Origin: Bradyrhizobium sp. WSM471
Lineage (GTDB): Bacteria > Pseudomonadota > Alphaproteobacteria > Rhizobiales > Xanthobacteraceae
Assembly (NCBI RefSeq): GCF_000244915.1
Contig: NZ_CM001442.1
Span: 1,860,001-1,924,000 of the forward strand
Length of the DNA stretch: 64,000 nucleotides
Direction of reading: 5' to 3'
The position numbers and the translations under genes are program-made. Positions 48,545-57,792 of this stretch are shown here, in pieces. A model generated the notes under the pieces. It worked only from the letters and a program-made list of their open reading frames with translations. It was not told where the DNA came from and did no database searches. The stretch's first letter is position 1; the number at the start of each line of letters is the position of its first letter.

Positions 48545-50457
48545 GCCTGCGGATAGTAGTAACCGGCACAAGTACGGGCATCGGGAAATCGGTGTTCTGC
48601 GCAGGGCTCGCCGATCTTATCGGAGCCAATTATTGGAAGCCGATTCAGGCTGGGCTTGACGAAGAGACTGATAGCCAGCTTGTCGCAAAGCTAGGCGGTC
48701 TCTCGCCTGATCGTATCGTGCCGGAGGTATATAGGCTTCGAACGCCCGCTTCGCCCCATCATGCCGCCGAGCTTGACGGAATTCGCATCGATATCGATTC
48801 GCTCAACCTGCCGGACATTGGGGACCGGCCTCTCGTGATCGAGGGCGCCGGCGGGCTCATGGTGCCCTTAGATGGCGGCACACTCTATGTGGATATCTTC
48901 GAGCGATGGCGGCTTCCAGTCGTGCTTTGCGCGAGCACGGCGTTGGGCACGATCAACCATTCGCTGCTGTCGATAGAAGCGCTGCGAAGGCGCCAGATTC
49001 CTATTCTCGGGGTTGCATTCATCGGTGATCAAAATGCCGAAACTGAGAACGCAATTTGCGAAATCGGAGGGGTGCGTTGGTTGGGGCGATTGCCGTTGCT
49101 TTCTCCGCTCACATCGAAAAGGCTTAAGGTTGCGTTCAAATCCGCATTTCATCCACGACGATTTGAGACCATGAAGCAAAGGAAGACCTCACCCATCTGG
49201 CATCCATTTACGCAGCACGCGCTTGAAGGCAAAATGAGCAAGGTCGTGCGTGGCGATGGCGCCTATCTCCACACGGCAGATGGTCGCCGTATCATCGACG
49301 CAATCTCATCCTGGTGGGTCGTGACCCATGGTCATTGTCATCCACCGATTGTACGCGCCATTCAAGAACAGGCAGGCAAACTCGACCAGATCATTTTCGC
49401 CGGCTATACCCACGATCCCGCTGAGGAAGTTGCAGCACGACTTCTGAGACTTGCTCCGCGCGGCCTTGATTATGTGTTCTTTTCCGACAGCGGCTCAGCT
49501 AGTGTGGAAGTGGCAATAAAAATGGCGCTCGGTTATTGGCATCACAGCCGCAAAGAACGAACACGCATTGTGGTGATGCAACATTCGTATCACGGCGATA
49601 CTGTGGGAGCCATGTCGGTTGGTGCTCGCGGCGTCTTCAATGCAGCGTACGGTCCATTGCTGTTCGACGTTACCTCCATTCCGTTTCCCGCGAAAGGACG
49701 AGAGCGGGAAACGCTTAATGCGCTTGCATCTGCATGCCAAAACGAACGTCCGGCGGCCTTTATCGTGGAGCCCCTGATATTGGGGGCAGGTGGCATGCTG
49801 ATGTATCCGTCCTGGGTGCTCAGAGAGATGAAGCGGATCTGCGAGGTCTCGGACATCCTTTTCATTGCTGATGAAATCATGACAGGCTGGGGCCGCACCG
49901 GAACCTTGTTCGCCTGCGAGCACGCGAATGTTACGCCCGATATCGTCTGCTATTCCAAGGGAATCACGGGAGGAGCGCTTCCACTCGCTGTGACACTCTG
50001 CCGTGAAGAGATTTTTGAAGCTCACTATTCGAGTGATCGAACGCGTACGTTCTTTCATTCCAGCTCATATACGGCAAACCCGGTCGCCTGTGCCGCTGCA
50101 AAGGCGAACTTGGAACTCTGGGAGGTTCCGGAAACCCGTGGCCGCGTGACGTCGGTCGCAGCTATGCAAGAAGAGGCAATCGAGCCCTTCCGCGCCGACA
50201 CGCGTTTTGAGAACGTCCGTCGGACCGGCACTATCACCGCGCTCGATCTCAAAGTTGACGATGCTGGCTATCTCGCGGGCATAGGTCCAAAGCTTTACTC
50301 CTTCTTTAAAGACCGAAATCTGTTGTTACGACCACTCGGGAATACGATCTACGTGATGCCGCCTTATTGCGTAACGGCAGCAGATCTTGACGAAATCTAC
50401 GCCGGCATTCGAGATGCTGCCGATGCGGTGGACGGACTCTGCGTGTCCGGAGGCTAG
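48541..50457 (+). CDS. bioD-bioA: Fused dethiobiotin synthetase / DAPA aminotransferase (BioD-BioA)
   Basis: One frame of 638 residues joins two biotin enzymes with no stop between them. Residues 1-210 are BioD: P-loop [32 protein letters not shown] and [11 protein letters not shown]. Residues 211-638 are BioA, opening at Met211 (ATG 49171): [52 protein letters not shown] and CYSKGITGG with PLP-Lys473. The BioD domain ends [16 protein letters not shown] and runs straight through RRFETMKQ. A single lost T at the junction (TTTTGAGACCATG to TTTGAGACCATG) would turn a former BioD stop into this fusion. Internal initiation at 49171 is possible but has only a weak ribosome site. A sequencing slip must be excluded. 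Confidence 0.88.
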   Translation: MSLRIVVTGTSTGIGKSVFCAGLADLIGANYWKPIQAGLDEETDSQLVAKLGGLSPDRIVPEVYRLRTPASPHHAAELDGIRIDIDSLNLPDIGDRPLVIEGAGGLMVPLDGGTLYVDIFERWRLPVVLCASTALGTINHSLLSIEALRRRQIPILGVAFIGDQNAETENAICEIGGVRWLGRLPLLSPLTSKRLKVAFKSAFHPRRFETMKQRKTSPIWHPFTQHALEGKMSKVVRGDGAYLHTADGRRIIDAISSWWVVTHGHCHPPIVRAIQEQAGKLDQIIFAGYTHDPAEEVAARLLRLAPRGLDYVFFSDSGSASVEVAIKMALGYWHHSRKERTRIVVMQHSYHGDTVGAMSVGARGVFNAAYGPLLFDVTSIPFPAKGRERETLNALASACQNERPAAFIVEPLILGAGGMLMYPSWVLREMKRICEVSDILFIADEIMTGWGRTGTLFACEHANVTPDIVCYSKGITGGALPLAVTLCREEIFEAHYSSDRTRTFFHSSSYTANPVACAAAKANLELWEVPETRGRVTSVAAMQEEAIEPFRADTRFENVRRTGTITALDLKVDDAGYLAGIGPKLYSFFKDRNLLLRPLGNTIYVMPPYCVTAADLDEIYAGIRDAADAVDGLCVSGG

Positions 50458-51131
50458 CAATCGGGACGGAGCTTTGGTCGTTTGGGCAGCTAGAATGATC
50501 ATCTCCGAAGTGACCCTCAGTGTCCCAGGAGCCAGGCTCAGACAAGAATTCTACAGCTATTCGGCTGTAAGCAGGCACTAGTGAAGCCGCCCGCCTGGCA
50601 CCGTCATGGCCCGGAAATGCGATGTGCCCGCCCTCCCGACCAGTAGCAGTGTGCAGAACCGGCATTTGTTGGATGACGAGGGAAGATGGCTAATTGAGCG
50701 GAGCCAGGCTCGTTTGCCAGTTTGGCTGGAATCTTGCCTAAAATGCCTAAAATCGCTGAACTCCTGCGCCAGCTTGGCGTGCGTCGAGGACAATGGAGGC
50801 GCTTCTCCAATTACAAACGCCGCTATGCAGGTAGACTCAAGTGGTCATCGGATGCGCGTTCAGCTGTGAGCTATTCGCGAAATCTAGCTCGGTAAGCCGC
50901 GTGGGCCTTTTGCCTCTCGAAAGTTGAAGGGCGCTGGCGGAACGAGTCTGGCTTGCTTGCTGTGACTGCATCCAATCAGACGGACCACATCGAAGAGTCC
51001 GCGTGCCCATCGCGGGCGCTGCCTTCGAGAGATTGGTGGCGTTCATGGCTGTTGCCCGCGTTTTATGTCCATGAACCATTGCGTTTGTGGATCGTCCGGC
51101 AACTTGAGTCTCTGAGAGCGAAAGTGGATTG
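50458..51131. other. Intergenic region between bioDA and the CitE-like gene
   Basis: About 670 bp without a recognisable gene or terminator. In bioBFDAZ-type operons a bioZ gene stands at this place; I could not identify one here. Confidence 0.45.
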
Positions 51132-51950
51132 ATGCAGATGTCCGGGCTCGACGTTATTGCGCCGCTCTTTGTTTCGGCAAACCGGCCTGAGCGGTTCAAG
51201 GAGGCCGCCGCTTCGGGGGCGGACGCCGTCATTCTGGACCTCGAGGATGCGGTCCCGCCGGAGGCAAAACGCGAAGCGCGTCGATCCCTTCACCTCTACC
51301 TTGGTCTTTCGAATCATTCCGTCCTCGTGCGCATCAACGAAATGGGTAGCCCCTGGCATAGCGATGACGTGGCGCTCGTCTCTTCGCTTCCCATCGATGG
51401 AGTTGTCCTTCCAAAGGCGGAAAAAGGCAGGCCCCTGTTGCGGTTGGCAGCTGATCTAAGGCGGCGCCTACCGATAATTGCGCTCATTGAGACAGCCCGT
51501 GGGCTCAGGGATGCCTTCGAAATTGCGGCGTTCCCCGGAATAAATCGACTAGCTTTCGACTCTATCGATTTCTTCGCCGAACTGGGGTGCTCCCACACCC
51601 GTGAAGCCTTGCTTTTCGCGCGATCCAGTCTGGTGCTTGCCTCCCGACTTGCAGCAAAAGTGCCTCCACTTGATGGCGTCACGACCTCGGTCGATGACGC
51701 TGACCTTGCGAGGGAAGACGCCCGCTATGCCCGCGATCTCGGATTCGGCGGAAAACTCGCGATCCATGCTCGTCAGATTGGGCCAATTAGCGCAGGTTTT
51801 CGCCCCGACGAAGGAGAAATCGCCTGGGCACACAAGGTGCTTACGGCGGGGGAGGGCGCGGTTGCAGTCGATGGCACCATGGTCCATACCCCGGTCCGAA
51901 ACCATGCTCGCTCTATTCTTGCCAGAGCGAAAACTGCGCCGCTCCGCTGA
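51132..51950 (+). CDS. CitE-like (HpcH/HpaI family) lyase
   Basis: A 272-residue TIM-barrel protein of the citrate lyase beta / malyl-CoA lyase family. LFVSANRPERFKEAAASGAD, VILDLEDAVPPEAK with acidic metal ligands, VLVRINEMGSPWHSDD with the Arg, IIALIETARGLRDAFEIA with the second metal Glu, and GGKLAIHARQIGPI are conserved. Such stand-alone CitE-like proteins cleave or hydrolyse malyl-, citramalyl- or related CoA thioesters. It lies 14 bp upstream of panB, so it is in the pantothenate operon, which is unusual. Start ATG 51132; a TTG at 51129 is in frame. Confidence 0.85.
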   Translation: MQMSGLDVIAPLFVSANRPERFKEAAASGADAVILDLEDAVPPEAKREARRSLHLYLGLSNHSVLVRINEMGSPWHSDDVALVSSLPIDGVVLPKAEKGRPLLRLAADLRRRLPIIALIETARGLRDAFEIAAFPGINRLAFDSIDFFAELGCSHTREALLFARSSLVLASRLAAKVPPLDGVTTSVDDADLAREDARYARDLGFGGKLAIHARQIGPISAGFRPDEGEIAWAHKVLTAGEGAVAVDGTMVHTPVRNHARSILARAKTAPLR

Positions 51951-51964
51951 AAGCTGAAGGTTTG

Positions 51965-52891
51965 ATGGCGGCGGCAGTCGATGAGATCAGCCCAGCACTG
52001 GATAGATCGGAATCTAGCATGAGCTACACTTCGGAGCCGCACATTGAACGCGTCACGATTCCTGTTCTGCAGCGATGGAAGGAGCAAAAGCGTCGTATCG
52101 TAATGAGCACCGCTTACGATGCGGTTACGGCACGTATCGCCGATCCCATCGTCGACATTATCCTTATCGGTGATAGCGTCGGAAACGTCTGCCTCGGATT
52201 CGAAGACACTTTGCCGGTCAGCATGGCGATGATGAAACATCACCTCGAAGCTGTCGTGCGCACAAGGCCCCGCGCCTTGCTCGTTGCCGATATGCCCTTT
52301 CTAAGCTTTCATCTCGGTATCAAGGAGACGATACGCAACGCGGGCGATTTTGTGCGGCGTGGCGCCGCCGCCGTGAAACTGGAGGGTGGTGCCAATCGTG
52401 TGGAGACAGTCCGCGCCCTGGTCGACTGCGAAATTCCTGTCATGGGCCATCTTGGCCTCACTCCGCAGAGCGTCAATGTCATGGGTGGATTCAAGGTACA
52501 GGGCCAGAGAGCCGACGACGCCATACGCCTGCTCGACGATGCGCGCAGACTCCAGGAGGCAGGATGCTTCGCGCTGGTCTTGGAGGGCATCCCCGCCGAA
52601 CTCGGTGCACGAGCGACCGAATCCCTGACGATACCGACAATTGGGATCGGTGCAGGACCGGAGTGCTCGGGTCAAGTCCTGGTATTCCATGATGTGCTGG
52701 GCTTGACAGAAGGCCGTCGTCCCAGATTCGTTCGCGCCTATGTAGAGGGCTTTAAGTTATTGCAGGAGGCGCTGTCACGCTGGGCCGCGGACGTCCGCAA
52801 TGGCACATTTCCGACCCTGCAGGAATCCTATCGGCTTCCCAAAGGCCTCGAAGACCAGATCTCAAACTGGACGCGTTCGAATTCACCCTGA
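51965..52891 (+). CDS. panB: 3-methyl-2-oxobutanoate hydroxymethyltransferase
   Basis: A 308-residue PanB, which forms ketopantoate from 2-oxoisovalerate and methylene-tetrahydrofolate. Landmarks: STAYDAVTARIAD, IILIGDSVGNVCLGFEDTLP with the metal Asp, VADMPFLSF, AAAVKLEGG, PVMGHLGLTPQSVNVMGGFK, LVLEGIPAEL with the catalytic Glu and IGIGAGPECSGQVLVFHDVL. The frame from ATG 51965 has a 50-residue extension; ATG 52019 (MSYTSEPHIERVTIPVLQRW) is also plausible and gives 290 residues. It needs folate, linking it to pabAB. 13 bp separate it from panC. Confidence 0.92.
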   Translation: MAAAVDEISPALDRSESSMSYTSEPHIERVTIPVLQRWKEQKRRIVMSTAYDAVTARIADPIVDIILIGDSVGNVCLGFEDTLPVSMAMMKHHLEAVVRTRPRALLVADMPFLSFHLGIKETIRNAGDFVRRGAAAVKLEGGANRVETVRALVDCEIPVMGHLGLTPQSVNVMGGFKVQGQRADDAIRLLDDARRLQEAGCFALVLEGIPAELGARATESLTIPTIGIGAGPECSGQVLVFHDVLGLTEGRRPRFVRAYVEGFKLLQEALSRWAADVRNGTFPTLQESYRLPKGLEDQISNWTRSNSP

Positions 52892-52904
52892 CGTGGAAAT
52901 CGAC

Positions 52905-53852
52905 ATGGAAACGATTACAACGCTCGCCGGGCTTCGTTTGGCTCTCGCGAAAGCTCGCAAGGCTGGCAGGCGCGTCGGGTTCGTCCCGACGATGGGTTAC
53001 CTGCACGAGGGTCATTTGGCGCTGGTCGAGGCAAGCCGGGCGCAAAGCGACGCTACGGTCGTAAGTATCTTTGTAAATCCCACTCAGTTTGGGCCGAATG
53101 AGGATCTCAGCACGTATCCGCGCGACTTTCTTCGTGATGAAAGGCTGTGCCGAGATGGGGGTGTCTCGATCGTCTTTGCACCGGATCCGCGGGAGGTCTA
53201 TCCCGGAGGCTTTGAGACCTTTGTCGAACCAGGCGAACTCTCAAAGCCGTTGTGTGGAGCTTTCAGGCCGGGGCACTTTCGCGGTGTAGCGACGGTCGTG
53301 TGCAAGCTGCTCAATATGGTGCAGCCAGATGCCGTGTTCTTGGGACAAAAGGACTTTCAGCAATGCGCTGTCGTGCGTCGGATGGCCACGGATCTCAACT
53401 TTCCAGTCGAGATCATCACGGTGCCAACTGTTCGAGAACCGGACGGTCTCGCGATGAGCAGTCGCAATCGTTATCTAAACGACGAACAGCGCCAGCGCGC
53501 CCTTTGCATTAGCCGCGCTCTCTTCGCGGCAGACGCCAAATTCCGAGCAGGCGAGCGCGAGGTCGACGTTCTCGTAGCAATTGCCAGGCGTCATTTGGAT
53601 CAAGTCGATCCGCTGCATTATGTGGAGCTCGTCGATGCCGACACTCTGAAACCCGCCGCGAGCCCCCTCAGCCATCCTGCGGCTCTTTGCGTGGCAGCCC
53701 ACGTCGGCGGGACCCGGCTGATTGATAATGTGGTCCTTAACCCGGAAGCGGATGCGCCGGCACCGTCGAAGACCGTACCGGAATTACATTGGCTCGACGA
53801 CCGAGTACAGGACACACTGACCTGCGACCGGATGTCGATGCCTTCATCGTAA
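52905..53852 (+). CDS. panC: Pantothenate synthetase
   Basis: A 315-residue PanC joining pantoate and beta-alanine. The HIGH-type motif is in GFVPTMGYLHEGHLALVEAS, followed by FVNPTQFGPNEDLSTYPRD, FRPGHFRGVATVVCKLLNMV, FLGQKDFQQ and the KMSKS-like GLAMSSRNRYL. Family proteins are about 280 residues; here about 30 extra residues follow the normal end (after LIDNVVLNP). An open frame runs upstream to 52800 inside panB, but METITTLAGLRLALAKARKA at ATG 52905 is the family start. Last gene of the vitamin block. Confidence 0.92.
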   Translation: METITTLAGLRLALAKARKAGRRVGFVPTMGYLHEGHLALVEASRAQSDATVVSIFVNPTQFGPNEDLSTYPRDFLRDERLCRDGGVSIVFAPDPREVYPGGFETFVEPGELSKPLCGAFRPGHFRGVATVVCKLLNMVQPDAVFLGQKDFQQCAVVRRMATDLNFPVEIITVPTVREPDGLAMSSRNRYLNDEQRQRALCISRALFAADAKFRAGEREVDVLVAIARRHLDQVDPLHYVELVDADTLKPAASPLSHPAALCVAAHVGGTRLIDNVVLNPEADAPAPSKTVPELHWLDDRVQDTLTCDRMSMPSS

Positions 53853-54178
53853 AGACAGCCGAGCCGAACGGTCCGGTGAGATTGCGATAGGCGATCTTCG
53901 ACAAGCAAGTCGAGCATATCGTCGACGGGACGCACGACCAATAGGGCAACACTCTACGACGACACGGACGCCGCACTTCTGGCTTGACAAGAAATCGGGC
54001 AAGATTGCTTCGATGTAGCGCTGCGGCATCGCGATCGGCCGATGTGCAATTGGCTGCGATTAGCCTTGGCGGTTCATAGGGCATTACGATTCCTTCCGAA
54101 GCCCAATCAGTCAATCTCAAGATCGACAGGCCAAGGGCGACGTTCGCCGAATGAAAAAGGCTGCCAACTGTGACTGGC
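53853..54178. other. Intergenic region with a possible leftward terminator
   Basis: No gene recognised. At 54152-54175 the minus strand reads AGGCCAGTCACAGTTGGCAG then CCTTTTTC. This imperfect stem followed by five T can terminate the small gene at 54179. Confidence 0.4.
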
Positions 54179-54427
54179 CTATGAGTATTGTGGGCAGACC
54201 ACTGGCAGCGGTGCCGCGCCGGGCTTTCGGGGAGGATAACCGGTGCAGAAATTCTTGATGCAGTACGGATTTTTGCCGCTTCCGCACTTTTGGCACCGGG
54301 TGACGCAGTCCTCGTAGGTCACTCCGGGACGTATCTGCTCAATCAGCATAGGTTCTCGATGACTTTTTTGAGCCAGTGCTGAACCGACGAGTAACCCGGC
54401 AAGGAGTAGTCCAATCGCGTATTTCAT
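54179..54427 (-). CDS. Small secreted six-cysteine protein
   Basis: An 82-residue protein not assigned to a family. Residues 1-19 form a signal peptide (KYAIGLLLAGLLVGSALA). The mature 63 residues hold six Cys in CVTRCQKCGSGKNPYCIKNF plus two flanking ones (YEDCV is the first; VVCPQ the last), with several Gly and Pro. The start is ATG 54427: AGGAGG lies five bases upstream, whereas the longer frame to 54472 has no such site. The Cys pattern suggests disulfide bridges in the periplasm or outside the cell; a metal or haem site is less likely as there is no CxxCH. Monocistronic. Confidence 0.75.
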   Translation of the reverse strand: MKYAIGLLLAGLLVGSALAQKSHREPMLIEQIRPGVTYEDCVTRCQKCGSGKNPYCIKNFCTGYPPRKPGAAPLPVVCPQYS

Positions 54428-54937
54428 GTGCGCCTCCTGTCGTGAAGTAGGATTCGATACAGACGGCGTCAAGGCAAGTTCACAGCTAAGGTGCTAACGA
54501 GACCGCTTCCTGCGCGGGATTCAAGCAGCTCAGAATGGCACGTCAACGTTCTCGCCCGCTCTCTAAGTATTTTGATCGGATCCCGTCCATCCCGGCGGGC
54601 CGAGCAAAAAGGTGGTCTCATAGATTGCTGGCGATCGGAGCTTGCGCGCAATCGCTGCGAGATCAATCGAAATTCGTTGATTCATCCGAGATGGACGCAG
54701 GATTACAGCAGCAAACCGCAAAACATTGCATTAAGTAGGATCGCAATATCGGTATAGTTAACCATCAAGATTTGGCTGGCGTAGATACGCTATACAGCGT
54801 GCCGCTTCGCCCAGCAGGCGCACTTCATGTCAACGTTGCGCCGGCCGTTCATACTTCGAGACTTGAAATGCCGACGCCGCACTTGACGTGCGGGCGAGGC
54901 GCGGCGGCTATCTGCATGGCATCAACAGGAGGCGAGA
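54428..54937. other. Leader region shared with the 56299 relic
   Basis: Up to about 54720 nothing is recognised. From about 54725 to the ATG at 54938 the sequence matches 56072-56298, e.g. GCGTGCCGCTTCGCCCAGCA occurs in both (near 54798 and 56145). The conserved leader ends in ATCAACAGGAGG, an excellent ribosome binding site. Confidence 0.5.
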
Positions 54938-55147
54938 ATGCGCAACAGTTCTCAGAATGCCCTCCATGGTACAGTAAAGTGCTGTGGCGTCTGCGGCGGA
55001 AGGTTCGGGCTGATCCGCCACTACTCTTGGCGAACTGCCCTTTGCACCAAGAAATGTGTGGACCGCTTCGCGGCTCGCCGGGAGGCCGACCACGAATGGT
55101 TCGCCGGCCGCAACTGGCTCAATACCTCTTACAGAGTACCAAGCTGA
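54938..55147 (+). CDS. Small CxxC zinc-ribbon-like protein
   Basis: A 69-residue protein with a four-Cys pattern C16-x2-C19-x16-C36-x3-C40 (KCCGVCGGRFGLIRHYSWRT then ALCTKKC) that can bind zinc. The rest is basic: FAARREADHEWFAGRNWLN. No signal peptide or membrane helix. AGGAGG sits nine bases before ATG 54938. Its leader and coding sequence are repeated, with decay, at 56072-56514, and a distant relative lies at 56815. Function unknown; small zinc proteins of this type often bind nucleic acid or other proteins, which is only a guess here. 55148-55629 contains no recognised gene. Confidence 0.65.
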   Translation: MRNSSQNALHGTVKCCGVCGGRFGLIRHYSWRTALCTKKCVDRFAARREADHEWFAGRNWLNTSYRVPS

Positions 55148-55629
55148 CTTTGAGGGAGAGCTTAGGAAGCTCCACACGCAGTTGTTTCATTTAGCGCCTC
55201 TCCTAGGAACAACGCAAGCCAAGCGATTGGAGCTAAATAAGTCGGGCCATGCGCCGCAGCATCTGAAGCGGAAAGAGGCGCAGGGCAGGGGCTCGGCTGG
55301 TCGCCATCTGCATCATGGTGGCACTCGGGACCATTGGCGAAGCGCACTCTGGCGGACCTGCCACTTAAGCCATTGGCTTTCAGGCCCCGTCGAAGATGGT
55401 TGCCACGATCGGCAGCGTAAAGCCGCTTTACGACGAGGCCGGCGAACAGTGCGCGGTCGACCACGCGTGGTGCGCGGTACTCGGCGTCTGCTTGCGCTGC
55501 TCGGCAGACTTGCTACTGCATCGAACAGGTCGACGCGGCCGCCACCGATGGTCCTCTGCAGCGCCGTCCGATGTTCGCACGTCGATGGTCTCGCCTGGCG
55601 AAGTGCGCAGATGACGGAGCCAAGCCCCA

Positions 55630-55920
55630 TGAGCGCACGCACCAACAGCTTCTTGTCGGATGCGCAGCGCGAGGCAGTGATGGCGCTGCGCCACGCGATG
55701 CATCGGGAGTCGGGGCTCTCGGACACGTTCGGGACAACCCGCGGAGCCAAGGCAAACTCCAGCGCTTCGGGCTCAACGGGGTCAAGCCTTTCCTCAATGC
55801 CGGCCGCTATGTCGATACCCAAGGCAGGACCTCTGGCCCGAAGCGATCAATCTCGATGCGCAGCGACATCAATGCGCTGCCGACCCAGGAGGCTCGCGTA
55901 ACACGGATGTCCTCGGAGTC
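55630..55920 (+). pseudogene. M20-family amidohydrolase N-terminal relic
   Basis: ATG 55630 starts NSFLSDAQREAVMALRHAMH, followed by HRESGLS; M20 hydrolases have '..RRDLHRHPELG' here. A frameshift near 55720 gives GKLQRFGLNGV and, later, RSISMRSDINALPTQEA, which matches the R.IGLRADMDALP.QE motif of hippurate/amino-acid amidohydrolases. It ends soon after, and the metal-binding half is missing. Confidence 0.55.
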
Positions 55921-56298
55921 AGTGGCCGAAGTAGCTATTGGCCGAAAACTCCTCGGGAAGAGTCCGATTCTGGCGAACCAAAGGCGCGCCAAAAATCACC
56001 AGGGCGTTGGGGGTCAATTTGCGTCGACCGATTCGGGCCATACGCTGGATTACAGCGCCAAGGTTTAAATCGGTTGCATTAAGCAGGATTGAAATATCGA
56101 TACTCTTAACAATCAAGATCGGGCTTGCGAAGCACGTGATTGAGCGTGCCGCTTCGCCCAGCAGGCGCCACTCAACCGGTTGCGTCCGGATCTGTTCATG
56201 CAATGAGACTTGACAGGCCGACGCCTCACCTGGCGTGCGGGTGTGCTGCGCTGATAGAAGCACGAAGCCTGACCACGTAACATCAATAGGAGGTTCAC

Positions 56299-56514
56299 AT
56301 GCGTAACAGCTTCCGTAATGCCAGCGATGGTAGGGTAACGTGTTGCGGCGTATGCGGCGGAAGGTTCGGGTTGATCCGTCATTTTTCTTGACGGACTGCT
56401 CTTTGTTCCAAGAAATGCGAAGACCGCTTCGCGGCTCGCCGAGAGGCCGACCACAAATGGTTCGCTGGCTGCGCGTGGTCTAGTGCAACTCATCGGGTGT
56501 CAGAGAGACTTTGA
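56299..56514 (+). pseudogene. Second copy of the small CxxC protein, nonsense mutation
   Basis: ATG 56299 (AGGAGG upstream) starts MRNSFRNASDGRVTCCGVCG and GRFGLIRHFS, then TGA 56389-56391 replaces the TGG (Trp) of the 54938 protein. The rest stays in frame and conserved: RTALCSKKCEDRFAARREAD, HKWFAGC. The 5' leader of about 220 bp is also conserved. A single point change, so the inactivation is recent, or the TGA hides a shorter product of 30 residues. Confidence 0.7.
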
Positions 56515-56814
56515 AGGAGAGTACATGGAGCTCATGCGAATGAAGCTCAACGTGCATCATGCGCCCGGCGGGAGAGCGCAATGGGGAAAATGCCGCGATA
56601 ATCTCCTGCTGATCTGTCGCCTATCGTATTCTATTCCCCGGCTCACCCCGTGCTGCTGCTCATCACGATGCGTAACCTGCATTCGTGGACTCGCCGAAGG
56701 CGAACCATCCGCGCTTCCTGCTTGTTGCGGCTCGTCAGGGACGGCAATTGTCTCCAGCGAAACATGCCTAAGCCGTCGAGAGAGCTAACCTGAAGGCACT
56801 AACGAGCCAACGCG

Positions 56815-57159
56815 ATGCGATTCATCCTCGTAAATCATAATTCTCCGTGTGGGCATAGGACCTGCGCCGGATGTGGTCGGTTCTTAGGACCAGGTTATCT
56901 GCGAGATGTGAGGTCAAGGAGACATTGCTGCGATCACGATTGCTACCGACGCAGCCATTTTAGCGATGTCCTCTTCCCTTACCTTGCAGCAAGCGTCCCT
57001 TACCTTGCAGCAAGCGCCGATGACCCGATAGGTATCTTTCCTCTCGGCCTCCAGGCCTTGATCACCGTAGCGTCCTGCTGGTTTCAGATCGGGGCAGCCT
57101 CGATGTCGTGGCTCAACACAGCGACTCGTGCCGGCGAGCAGCCCAGGACTGACGGATAA
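56815..57159 (+). CDS. Small CxxC protein with C-terminal hydrophobic part
   Basis: A 114-residue protein related to the 54938 protein in its first 45 residues: RTCAGCGRFLGPGYLRDVRS then RRHCCDHDC, giving C17-x2-C20-x17/18-CC-x3-C43. Downstream, PYLAASVPYLAASA comes from a 21-bp tandem duplication (56977-57018), and a hydrophobic stretch follows (GIFPLGLQALITVASCWFQI). Whether the region after residue 50 is a natural part or a frame run-on is unclear. No close family recognised. Confidence 0.45.
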   Translation: MRFILVNHNSPCGHRTCAGCGRFLGPGYLRDVRSRRHCCDHDCYRRSHFSDVLFPYLAASVPYLAASADDPIGIFPLGLQALITVASCWFQIGAASMSWLNTATRAGEQPRTDG

Positions 57160-57588
57160 CCCGCGCGTCAAATCCGGCTGAGCCCTGCAAAGGATTGAGC
57201 TCCGGTGCCGGAAATCACGGTCGCCGGACGCCAGAGACATCCTTGTGTCTGAGGCGGACCGGATCGAGCATGACTTGCAATACTCAGATGAGTATGTGCG
57301 GCGGAGGGGAGGACGTGAACGGCTGGCTGAGCTGCTGTGGGCCGACGGCCCACAGGTCGTCTTTCGAAAGGTCCGACGAAGCGGATAGCGCTATTCGAGT
57401 CCACCTGCTGCGCCTAGCGCAGCCAAGGCTCGCTCTTGTTGCGATAGTGCGTTGGATGGGAGATTGCGCGCCTAGCTTGAGATGGCATGTCTCGCCAAAC
57501 GCACTTAGACGCGCCTGTCTTCGGTCGCGTGCCTGCGATACACGCGGGCGTATCGCGAGCTTCGAATTGGCGCGAATCGGGATATCGA
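57160..57588. other. Intergenic region with a perfect hairpin at 57335-57355
   Basis: No gene recognised. CTGTGGGCC (57335-57343) and GGCCCACAG (57347-57355) form a perfect 9-bp stem with a GAC loop and no T-run. Confidence 0.4.
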
Positions 57589-57792
57589 TCATATGCCTAT
57601 AAGATATATTTCGTCTCGATCTTTACGTGTGACGACCACCCAAGTTGTGCCCCGTAGCGAAGGCTGAACACTTGCTAAGTCGCTCGCAAATCGTTCGGCC
57701 GCACGAAACGCCTGCAGCTCGTTCTCGAATGCCAGCCCAAAGGGGTCGTCGACATTTTGCTGCCCAGCAAGACTGAAATAGAAGCGAAGCAT
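57589..57792 (-). CDS. DUF6894-like small protein
   Basis: A 67-residue protein: MLRFYFSLAGQQNVDDPFGL followed by AFENELQAFRAAERFASDLA. It follows the pattern of a small family common in Bradyrhizobium and other Rhizobiales (M.R[FY]YF....G....D..G..F......A...A...L), annotated as DUF6894. The start at 57792 fits the family; an open frame continues up to 57933 without resemblance. Function unknown. 57793-58092 holds nothing else recognised. Confidence 0.65.
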   Translation of the reverse strand: MLRFYFSLAGQQNVDDPFGLAFENELQAFRAAERFASDLASVQPSLRGTTWVVVTRKDRDEIYLIGI

